Part shown: positions 1 to 5,282 of the stretch, piece by piece | Layout: each line of letters opens with the position of its first letter | How positions within the stretch are numbered: the first letter of the stretch is position 1 | Assembly: GCA_030620655.1 (NCBI GenBank) | Contig: JAUXEH010000192.1 | Span: 1 to 5,914, forward strand | From: Candidatus Aminicenantota bacterium | GTDB lineage: Bacteria; Acidobacteriota; Aminicenantia; Aminicenantales; Aminicenantaceae | DNA length: 5,914 bases | Direction: 5' to 3' | Translations under genes and position numbers: made by a program | The notes under the pieces: generated by a model | What the model was told of the DNA's origin: nothing | The model's database searches: none | Seen by the model: the letters and a program-made list of their open reading frames with translations, nothing else

Positions 1-22
1 ACTGACATTTTTTATGAATTAT

Positions 23-1099
23 TCAGGTTAGGGAATAGCCGCGTACCACCAGCCAGACGTTGCCGTCTGCGTCGCTGCGCTCGAAGTACATGCGGGTCCG
101 GGAGACGAAGAGCGGCCTTTCCGGAAGAGAGCAGGTCCCCAGGAATTCTCCTGCGGTGTTGAAGACGTCCAAAGGGAATTTGTCCCCTTCCTTGGTGATG
201 TCGTCATGGATCCGGCACACGAGTACGTGTGCCGGGGAGAGCAGGATGCTGTCGAAATAGACCTTGGTGCGGGGCAGTTTTTTTATGATGTCACGCACCA
301 CACTCTCTGGCCAGCCGCGCATTTTGCCGAATTCTGTGAACTCATCCTCGAAGAAGCGGCGCTCCTTGCGGCTAAATTCCTGGGGCTCCACTTCACGCTC
401 GATGACCACGCTGACATCCCCCTTGTCATCGAGCAGCCGTATGCGGTAGGCGTCGCTTACGGCCAGCGCCGTGAGCCCGGCGTTATGGGCGTACATGAGG
501 CTCGGTGAGTAGGCGGGCCGTCCGTAATTGAACATGACCTCCCGGCCGCTCTGGTCCGGGGCCGAGACCGAGAAGCGGTCGCGGGATACGGAATGGAAGG
601 TCTTGAGGATGTTGCTTTCCCCGTCCAGCATGATCTGCTGCTTCCCGTCCGGGCCCCAGCGCCAGGCATAGAAGCGATCCTCGCCCATATAGCCGGGTGC
701 CAGCCCTGTGTCGAGCTTCACCCGTTTGAGGAACGCCCCGTCCTTATGGAGAAAGGAGACCATATACATCTCGTCCGCCACCGCCAGGTATCCCTCCGGG
801 GTGAGGCTTATCCGATTGGGCCTTTGGAAGTCCCCCGGCCCCTGACCCTTCTGCCCGAAAGAGCCGAGCAGCTTCCCATCGCGGGAGAATCTGTACACCT
901 TGTGTTCGCGCTGGTCCACGACATAAAAATTCCCGGACTCATCTTCGCAGACGGCCGTCACCGAGCCGAAAAGCAGATCCTCCCGGCCGATCTCCAGGGG
1001 CTCATCGAGGCGGATCCGCAGGTCCTGGGCCTGTATCCGAAGCCCGGGACTCAGAACCCATATCACCAGTATCGCGCCGATATATGATCTCGATCTCAT
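23..1099 (-). CDS. Secreted 6-bladed beta-propeller (NHL-like) protein
   Basis: 358 residues with an N-terminal signal peptide: basic MRSR, hydrophobic core about residues 6-18, and a plausible cleavage after Ala24 (context RIQAQ), so it is probably exported; there is no lipobox cysteine. The clearest propeller blade lies at about residues 46-115, where the NHL-like pattern (ESGNFYVVDQREHKVYRFS, then GSFGQKGQGPGDF) is followed by a second strand set ending LAVADE. The tail (about residues 340-355, DADGNVWLVVRGY) matches the usual end of the '6-bladed beta-propeller' family. The middle is poorly conserved, and residues 236-275 are charged and probably helical. Such proteins are thought to bind ligands or scaffold in the periplasm or outside the cell; no catalytic residues are visible and the substrate is unknown. 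The start is supported by AAGGA (minus strand, 1109-1113) nine bases before the ATG. It is divergent from the molybdenum-cofactor operon and has no obvious functional link to it. Confidence 0.85.
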   Translation of the reverse strand: MRSRSYIGAILVIWVLSPGLRIQAQDLRIRLDEPLEIGREDLLFGSVTAVCEDESGNFYVVDQREHKVYRFSRDGKLLGSFGQKGQGPGDFQRPNRISLTPEGYLAVADEMYMVSFLHKDGAFLKRVKLDTGLAPGYMGEDRFYAWRWGPDGKQQIMLDGESNILKTFHSVSRDRFSVSAPDQSGREVMFNYGRPAYSPSLMYAHNAGLTALAVSDAYRIRLLDDKGDVSVVIEREVEPQEFSRKERRFFEDEFTEFGKMRGWPESVVRDIIKKLPRTKVYFDSILLSPAHVLVCRIHDDITKEGDKFPLDVFNTAGEFLGTCSLPERPLFVSRTRMYFERSDADGNVWLVVRGYSLT

Positions 1100-1123
1100 T
1101 TTATGCCGTCCTTTCCGGATCTA

Positions 1124-1152
1124 AGTTTAGGATATTTCTCCGGCTCTGCCAA
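1124..1152 (-). promoter_or_regulatory. Candidate sigma70-like promoter for the beta-propeller gene
   Basis: Read on the minus strand, TTGGCA (plus 1147-1152; 5 of 6 match to TTGACA) is followed after 17 bases by TAAACT (plus 1124-1129; 4 of 6 match to TATAAT). Transcription would begin near 1117, just upstream of the AAGGA ribosome binding site at 1109-1113 and the ATG at 1099. Position and spacing are right, but this is a consensus match by eye and the organism's promoter preferences are unknown. Confidence 0.4.
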
Positions 1153-1178
1153 CCCTTGCTTCGCGCGTAATGTTGAAC

Positions 1179-1197
1179 GGGTACATACGTATTACCC
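1179..1197. promoter_or_regulatory. Interrupted palindrome, possible operator
   Basis: Arms GGGTA and TACCC flank a perfect 8-base palindrome, ATACGTAT (1185-1192), the two dyads being offset by half a base. It lies between the divergent genes, about 30 bases upstream of the candidate -35 of the beta-propeller promoter, where a regulator site could sit. Only one copy is seen and no regulator gene is present in the window, so the operator role is a guess. Confidence 0.25.
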
Positions 1198-1276
1198 TAT
1201 AGATGAGTAGAATGTTACTGGACATGTCACGGTTTGATTTCTTATATGCCAACAAAGTCGCTATAGGGGAACCGTC

Positions 1277-1300
1277 ATGATCAAGAACTATATCATCTAA
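1277..1300 (+). CDS. Seven-codon mini-ORF, possible leader peptide
   Basis: ATG at 1277 opens a reading frame encoding MIKNYII, ending at TAA 1298-1300. It is preceded by a purine-rich AGGGGA (1265-1270) with a six-base gap, a better ribosome binding site than some full genes here have. Three of the seven residues are isoleucine, all ATC codons. It sits upstream of a large hairpin and a gene of the branched-chain aminotransferase family, which would suit a leader peptide. Alternatively, MIKNY resembles the start of many MacB/FtsX-type ABC permeases, so this could be the stub of a decayed permease gene. An ORF this short can easily occur by chance. Confidence 0.25.
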   Translation: MIKNYII

Positions 1301-1318
1301 GGAACGCTCGGAACGCTC
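1301..1318. repeat. Tandem 9-base repeat (GGAACGCTC x2)
   Basis: GGAACGCTC at 1301-1309 is repeated exactly and directly at 1310-1318, immediately after the stop of the mini-ORF. The GGAAC core is complementary to GTTCC in the left arm of the hairpin at 1353-1419. It could be replication slippage or a paired binding or pairing site. Confidence 0.6.
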
Positions 1319-1352
1319 TCTTAAACTTCATTTCTGGTCAGAAACACCAAGC

Positions 1353-1419
1353 CTGGTTCCTTGTGTTTATGACCATGGGGTGGCTGGGTGGGTTCCTGTC
1401 ATAAACATAAGAGAACCGG
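1353..1419 (+). promoter_or_regulatory. Long imperfect hairpin in the aminotransferase leader
   Basis: The left arm (1353-1373) pairs with the right arm (1398-1419). An inner 10-bp perfect stem, TGTTTATGAC (1364-1373) with GTCATAAACA (1398-1407), is extended by a G-T wobble, three pairs, a bulged A at 1412, five more pairs, a second wobble and a final C-G, giving about 21 pairs in all. The 24-base loop (1374-1397) is G-rich on the plus strand, with runs GGGG, GG, GGG and GGG. No T-run follows the right arm on either strand, so it is not a classical intrinsic terminator. It could be an mRNA structure in the 5' leader, a protein-binding dyad, or a remnant of a small palindromic repeat. The dyad itself is read directly from the sequence; its role is unknown. 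Confidence 0.6.
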
Positions 1420-1487
1420 TCCGCGCTTAAAAATCCGGCGGAAATGTGGTATCTTTGTCCTTCATCATGATCCATTCATAATTATAT

Positions 1488-1492
1488 GGAGG
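1488..1492 (+). promoter_or_regulatory. Ribosome binding site fixing the aminotransferase start
   Basis: GGAGG lies nine bases before the ATG at 1502. An in-frame ATG at 1388 would add 38 residues, but that stretch reads through the hairpin right arm and low-coding AT-rich sequence, whereas family-like sequence begins only after 1502. The site therefore decides for 1502 as the start. Confidence 0.8.
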
Positions 1493-1501
1493 ATAAGCAC
1501 C

Positions 1502-2587
1502 ATGGCAGGATTCGAAGGCATCCAATGGGCCGCCAAGCAGCTCCGCTACACATTGAAAGACAAATCATTGGATATTCTGGAGTCGGACGCCAGGGTGCCC
1601 GCCGTCTCGAGATCCATCCATTACGGCCTGTTCCTGGCCTTCGAGGGGATCCGCTTCTTCTGCAAACGCAGCGGGCCGGGGAAGCTGGAGGTCATCTTCC
1701 TCAGCCTGGACAAGAATCTGGAGCGCTTCCAGCGCGGGATCGCGTTCAACCTGAGCCATGCCCAGCAGGGCCTTGTGCCGGAGATCGATGAACTCCAGGG
1801 TATCTTTCTCCGTTTTTTCCAGGACCCGGATATGCGGGCCTTCCTGGGAGAGATGGCCGATCTCAACGCCCAGGGTTATCTCCGGCCCTTCACGTTCGAT
1901 GAAGACCAGTCTATCGGCGTGACCTTCCCCGGCGATCCCGCCATCCGGGCCGTGGCCTGTCGTTACGACAGCTACCTGGGGGAGCCCTTCAGCGGTGTTG
2001 TGATCCCCGACATGGTGCGCGCCGTCGGTGTCAACGGCACCGGCTGCCTCAAGCTGGGGATCAACTACCTCATGAGCGTCAAGGCCGTGGACAAGGCTCG
2101 TCAGATCCTTCCCGATGCCGGGTCGGCCATGTTCCTGGACGACCACCCGTCCGCCCCCCTGGAAACCCGCAAGGTCACGGAGTGGGATTCCTCCTGCTGC
2201 CTGTTCGCCTTGGATGACGGGACCGTGGTCAAGATCCCGGAGAGTCCGCTCATCCTGCCCTCGGTCACCATCCTGGGCATCTGCGCCGTCCTCGAACAGA
2301 TGGGGATCACGGTCGAGGAAAGGGACATGACCTACGGTGAGCTGATCCAGCGTTCGGAAAAGGATCAAATCGTGGCCATCTGCAGCGTGGGCACGGCGGG
2401 CATCATGAGCCGCGCCCAAAAACTGGTGCTGGTGGACGGAGACTACAAGGTCATTGGGACCCAGCAGGCGGACGAATCCCATCCCCTCTTCACGAAGCTG
2501 GGTGAGTCCCGCGTCTACCTGTGGGAGATCTACCAGGAAAAGGTGCCGGTCCCCGAGGGACTGAACCTGTTTAAATTCGAGGTCTGA
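1502..2587 (+). CDS. Divergent class IV PLP aminotransferase (branched-chain type)
   Basis: 361 residues, about the length of class II branched-chain aminotransferases (bacterial and eukaryotic BCAT). Visible family marks are: SIHYGLFLAFEGIRFF (residues 38-53), matching the HYGQ..FEG(I/L)KAY region; NLERFQRGI (72-80), the counterpart of the family's D-K-N-x-x-R segment; LKLGINY (183-189), placing Lys184 as the probable Schiff-base lysine; Glu227 in VTEWDSS as the pyridine-nitrogen glutamate; LPSVT (252-256) and GTA (297-299) as phosphate-binding loops. Oddities: the usual LPGVTRDS is LPSVTILG, the usual EVG(S/T)xN is EWDSSC, and residues 214-223 look like a small insertion. The fold and PLP binding are therefore likely, but substrate preference may not be branched-chain amino acids. 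It is first in an operon, seven bases before xdhC, which is unexpected for an amino-acid enzyme. Alternatives are a D-amino acid or other class IV transaminase, or a repurposed member. Confidence 0.8.
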   Translation: MAGFEGIQWAAKQLRYTLKDKSLDILESDARVPAVSRSIHYGLFLAFEGIRFFCKRSGPGKLEVIFLSLDKNLERFQRGIAFNLSHAQQGLVPEIDELQGIFLRFFQDPDMRAFLGEMADLNAQGYLRPFTFDEDQSIGVTFPGDPAIRAVACRYDSYLGEPFSGVVIPDMVRAVGVNGTGCLKLGINYLMSVKAVDKARQILPDAGSAMFLDDHPSAPLETRKVTEWDSSCCLFALDDGTVVKIPESPLILPSVTILGICAVLEQMGITVEERDMTYGELIQRSEKDQIVAICSVGTAGIMSRAQKLVLVDGDYKVIGTQQADESHPLFTKLGESRVYLWEIYQEKVPVPEGLNLFKFEV

Positions 2588-2594
2588 GCCGGAC

Positions 2595-3692
2595 ATGCAC
2601 CTGCATCCCCAGCTCAAAGCCATCCATTCCCGGCTGGTAGAACTGATCGAGAGGGGGGAGCCGGCGGCCCTCGCCACCATCGTCGAAGCCTACGGATCCA
2701 CCCCCCAGACTCCCGGATTTTCCGCGCTCTTCACCGCCCGGGGTCTGCAGCTGGGGACCCTGGGGGGAGGCATCCTGGAAAAGGATGCGGAGACGCGAGC
2801 GGCAGCAGCCTTGGCCTCCCGGGAGTCGGCGCTGTACGAGTTCGCGCTCGAGGCCGACCTGACCTCCCCCGAAGGTGCCATCTGCGGGGGCGGCGTCAAG
2901 GTCCTGATCGATGCCGATCCCGCCCGGAATCTTGCCGCTTTCCAGTCCCTCGTGCAGTCCCTGGGCCAGCGGAGGCCCGGCACCCTGGCCACGTGGATCG
3001 TCCGGGAAGAAGAACATATCCGTGTGGGCCGGCGCTGGGTACCTTCCGGCACAGAGGCATCCGTCGACGCGGAACCGCTCGCAGGCTTCCGAGAGGCGAT
3101 CGCCGCGTCCCTGGCCCGGAAACAGCCGGAATCGGTTTCCTTGGACGGCGACCGTGTTTCAGCCGGACCTGCCCCGGAACTGCTTTTCATCGAGCCGATC
3201 TTCCCGCTGCCGCGGCTGGTGATCGCGGGGGCCGGCCACATCGGTTCGGCCGTGGCCCATCTGGGCAGCCGGCTGGAATTCGAGGTCACGGTGATCGATG
3301 ACCGGCCCGAGTTCGCCAACGCCGAAAACCTTCCCGACGCCGATCACATCATTGTGGCCGACATCGGCCGGGCCCTCCAGGAAATGCCCCTGGGACCCGA
3401 CACCTCTGTCGTCATCGTGACGCGGGGCCACAGCCATGACGGCGAGGCCCTCCGCACCTGCATCACGTCGGAAGCAGCCTACGTGGGCATGATCGGGAGC
3501 CGCAACAAGGTCGCTCTGATGCGGGATCACTTTCTCGAGCAGGGCTGGACCACGCCCGGGCAGTGGGACAGGGTGCACACGCCCATCGGGCTCGACATTA
3601 ATTCCCAGACCGTGGAGGAGATCGCGGTCAGCATTGCCGCCCAGTTGGTGCTGGAGCGCCGTCGTGCAGGCCGGAAGAGCACGAACCCATGA
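2595..3692 (+). CDS. xdhC: XdhC/CoxI family molybdenum-cofactor maturation protein
   Basis: 365 residues with both family domains. The N-terminal XdhC/CoxI domain (about 8-107) shows ALATIVEAYGSTPQTPG, LGTLGGGILE and AICGGGVKVLID with the conserved CGG (Cys98). The C-terminal Rossmann domain (about 205-352) shows the dinucleotide-type loop VIAGAGHIGSAVA (209-221), the acidic end of strand 2 (VIDDRPEF, 233-240), VTRGHSHD (275-282), GMIGSRNK (298-305) and the closing HTPIGLDINSQTVEEIAVSI. XdhC proteins bind molybdenum cofactor, promote its sulfuration with a cysteine desulfurase, and deliver it to the apo-enzyme in the cytoplasm. Position 38 is Gln where I recall relatives usually having Arg (GSxPR). 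Its start is seven bases after the aminotransferase stop, with a modest GAGG (2579-2582) inside that gene's end. It overlaps mocA by four bases, so the two are probably translationally coupled. The target is presumably the hydroxylase encoded at 4305-5914. Confidence 0.93.
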   Translation: MHLHPQLKAIHSRLVELIERGEPAALATIVEAYGSTPQTPGFSALFTARGLQLGTLGGGILEKDAETRAAAALASRESALYEFALEADLTSPEGAICGGGVKVLIDADPARNLAAFQSLVQSLGQRRPGTLATWIVREEEHIRVGRRWVPSGTEASVDAEPLAGFREAIAASLARKQPESVSLDGDRVSAGPAPELLFIEPIFPLPRLVIAGAGHIGSAVAHLGSRLEFEVTVIDDRPEFANAENLPDADHIIVADIGRALQEMPLGPDTSVVIVTRGHSHDGEALRTCITSEAAYVGMIGSRNKVALMRDHFLEQGWTTPGQWDRVHTPIGLDINSQTVEEIAVSIAAQLVLERRRAGRKSTNP

Positions 3693-4276
3693 TCTGGGCC
3701 ATCATCCTCGCAGCCGGAGAATCCAAGCGGATGGGCCGGCCCAAGATGCTGCTTCCCCTGGGAGAGAGGACCATCGTGGAGACTGTGGTCGGCACGGCGC
3801 TGGGCTCGTCCGTCGGCAGGGTGCTGGTGGTCCTGGGTGCGGAACGGAAAAGGATCTCCTCGCTCTTGAAGCCCTTTCCGGTCGAAGCTGTGTACAACCC
3901 GGATTTCCGCAGGGGCATGCTGTCCTCCGTTCAGGTGGGGTTCGCGGCCCTGCCCGAGGGAGTCGATGCCGCCGTGCTGCTGCTGGGCGATCAGCCGTTC
4001 GTGTCCGTGGGTGTCATTGACCGCCTGTGTGCCGCGCATGCCGGGTCTCCCGGATGCATCCTACTCCCGGTCTATGAAGGCAAACGCGGCCACCCGGTCC
4101 TGATCCCGGCCGCATTCCGGGACGAGATCCCCCTGCTTTCCGATGCGGTGGGGCTCAGGGAGCTCATCCACCGGCACGAGGGTAAGATCGTGGAGATCGA
4201 GATGGAAGAGGACGCTATCCTGCTGGATATCGACGATCCCGAGGCCTACCACGCCGCGGTCAAGGGGAAGACATAG
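3689..4276 (+). CDS. mocA: MocA-type molybdenum cofactor nucleotidyltransferase
   Basis: 195 residues, normal for the single-domain MobA/MocA NTP-transferase family. The N-terminal nucleotide-binding loop is LAAGESKRMGRPK (7-19). The LAAG form rather than LAGG is the one associated with CTP-using MocA rather than GTP-using MobA. LLLGDQP (97-103) holds the metal-binding Asp101, GKRGHPVLIP (131-140) is the substrate-side motif, and LDIDDPEAY (179-187) is the usual end. The expected reaction is CTP plus Mo-molybdopterin giving molybdopterin cytosine dinucleotide, the cofactor form used by bacterial xanthine-dehydrogenase-type enzymes. The start ATG (3689) overlaps the xdhC stop as ATGA, with GGAAGAG at 3673-3679 as a possible ribosome binding site. 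Nucleotide specificity is inferred from the motif and from context, not proven. Confidence 0.88.
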   Translation: MIWAIILAAGESKRMGRPKMLLPLGERTIVETVVGTALGSSVGRVLVVLGAERKRISSLLKPFPVEAVYNPDFRRGMLSSVQVGFAALPEGVDAAVLLLGDQPFVSVGVIDRLCAAHAGSPGCILLPVYEGKRGHPVLIPAAFRDEIPLLSDAVGLRELIHRHEGKIVEIEMEEDAILLDIDDPEAYHAAVKGKT

Positions 4277-4284
4277 GCGCTGCT

Positions 4285-4298
4285 ACAGGGCCGCCTGT
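4285..4298. terminator. Short hairpin in the convergent gap, weak terminator candidate
   Basis: ACAGG (4285-4289) and CCTGT (4294-4298) form a 5-bp stem with a GCCG loop in the 28-base gap between the two convergent stop codons. It is the only dyad I see there and could serve both strands, but neither side has a T-run and the stem is short. It may simply be chance, or a stall site used with Rho. Confidence 0.25.
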
Positions 4299-4304
4299 CC
4301 GCGG

Positions 4305-5282
4305 CTACTCCTTGAGCGATAAGCCGGCCCGGTACACCGCCGTCTCCAGCAGGTCGACCTTGTAGGCGTTTTCCTCCAGGGGGCGTGCGTCCTCCAGGTC
4401 CATCCGTACGGCCTTGCGAAGCTGGTCTTCGGCAATCGGCTTGCCCTTCAGGAAGGCCTCCGCCTTCCCCAGCCTCCACGGGATGGGGGCCACCCCCCCG
4501 CAGACGATCGACACATTCCCGAAGCTTTCGCCTGCCACTTCGGCATTCATCGCCACGGAGACCACGGCGAAATCCCAGGTGCTGCGCTCCTTGATCTTGT
4601 GATAGGTACTTTTGGCCCCGGATCTCGGCAGCGGGATGCTGATCTCTGTCAGAAATTCCCCTGCGGTAAGGACGGTCTCTCTGCGGACATCGACACGCGG
4701 CAGGGCATACAGGTCTTCCAGGGGCATGGTCCTCTCCCCGTTGGCGGAGGCGATGGTTGCCTCGGCGCCCAGAGAAATGAGCGCCGGCGCCAGGTCCGAG
4801 GGGAAAACGATGTAGCAGGTACCGCCGCCGAAGATGGCGTGGTAGCGGCTGCGTCCCCGGAAGGCAAAGCACCGGCTGCCGCCCTTTTTGCGGCATTCCA
4901 CCTGAGGGTCGCGGTAGTACCAGCAGCGAGGCCGCTGGCACAGGTTGCCGCCCACGGTACCGACGTTGCGCAGTTGCGGTGTCGCCAGGGAATGGGCCGC
5001 CATGTGGAGGCCCATGAAGGTTTCCTGGATAATCGTGTTCTCACCCAGGGCTGCCACCGTGGTCAGGGCGCCGATCCGGATGCGGTCCTTGTCTCGATCG
5101 ATGGAATCCAGCCCCGGGATGCGGCTCAGGTCGACCACGATCTCGGGCCGGATGATCTCGTTCTTGATCTCGTCCAGGAGGTCTGTCCCGCCGCCCATCA
5201 GGGCGGATCTCTCGGATGTCCTCTTCAACAGGTCGGTGGCCTGGTTTATGTCCCGGGGTTGGGCCAGCATGAAGTCTCTCAT
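4305..5282 (-). CDS. FAD-binding subunit of a molybdenum hydroxylase, with extra [4Fe-4S] loop
   Basis: 325 residues, full length for the medium (FAD) subunit of the xanthine dehydrogenase superfamily. FAD-contact motifs are LMGGGTDLL (28-36) and TPQLRNVGTVGGNL (101-114). Residues 115-156 form a cysteine-rich loop with Cys115, Cys120, Cys130, Cys138 and Cys156 (NLCQRPRCWYYRD ... GGGTCYI). Plain XDH and CO dehydrogenase medium subunits lack this loop; it is the hallmark of 4-hydroxybenzoyl-CoA reductase beta (HcrB) and the E. coli periplasmic aldehyde oxidoreductase subunit PaoB/YagS, where four cysteines bind a [4Fe-4S] cluster. The C-terminal CO-dehydrogenase-flavoprotein domain follows (about 218-322; VCGGVAPIPWR at 260-270). 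No Tat signal is visible, so it is probably cytoplasmic or exported with a partner. It transfers electrons between FAD and the [2Fe-2S]/Mo subunits. It overlaps the catalytic-subunit gene by ATGA. Which substrate (aromatic CoA ester, aldehyde, purine or N-heterocycle) cannot be told from this subunit. Confidence 0.92.
   Translation of the reverse strand: MRDFMLAQPRDINQATDLLKRTSERSALMGGGTDLLDEIKNEIIRPEIVVDLSRIPGLDSIDRDKDRIRIGALTTVAALGENTIIQETFMGLHMAAHSLATPQLRNVGTVGGNLCQRPRCWYYRDPQVECRKKGGSRCFAFRGRSRYHAIFGGGTCYIVFPSDLAPALISLGAEATIASANGERTMPLEDLYALPRVDVRRETVLTAGEFLTEISIPLPRSGAKSTYHKIKERSTWDFAVVSVAMNAEVAGESFGNVSIVCGGVAPIPWRLGKAEAFLKGKPIAEDQLRKAVRMDLEDARPLEENAYKVDLLETAVYRAGLSLKE

Larger units (their letters stand above)
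1100..1501. other. Divergent intergenic / leader region
   Basis: About 400 bases separate the start codons of two divergent genes, and the region is visibly richer in A and T than the coding sequence around it. It contains a candidate minus-strand promoter (1124-1152), an interrupted palindrome (1179-1197), a seven-codon ORF (1277-1300), a tandem 9-base repeat (1301-1318), a long imperfect hairpin (1353-1419) and the ribosome binding site of the aminotransferase gene (1488-1492). I see no tRNA, rRNA or recognised riboswitch. No convincing plus-strand promoter was found, although the aminotransferase operon must start in or near this region. Confidence 0.7.

Noticed and set aside
593..1087. 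Plus-strand open frame (164 codons) opposite the beta-propeller gene
   Set aside because: Shadow of the minus-strand beta-propeller gene, which has a signal peptide, NHL-like motifs and a ribosome binding site; the plus frame has none of these.
1173..1203. Possible plus-strand promoter TTGAAC (1173-1178) with TATAGA (1198-1203)
   Set aside because: The spacer is 19 bases and the -10 match is poor; it is not strong enough to annotate, although a promoter for the plus-strand operon must exist somewhere upstream of 1502.
1353..1419. Hairpin as an intrinsic terminator
   Set aside because: No T-run follows the stem on either strand and no gene ends next to it; the divergent genes both point away from it.
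1455..1487. Promoter-like TTGTCC (1455-1460) with TAATTA (1479-1484)
   Set aside because: Transcription would start at about 1491, inside the GGAGG ribosome binding site, leaving no usable leader for the aminotransferase gene.
1388..1501. N-terminal extension of the aminotransferase by 38 residues from an ATG at 1388
   Set aside because: The extension reads through the hairpin loop and right arm, has no family-like sequence, and a GGAGG at 1488-1492 clearly serves the ATG at 1502.
1565..2680. Long minus-strand open frame (371 codons) opposite the aminotransferase and the xdhC start
   Set aside because: It is a shadow of GC-rich coding sequence on the plus strand. Its translation is low-complexity (rich in His, Asp, Gly, Gln), matches no family I know, and covers two recognisable genes.
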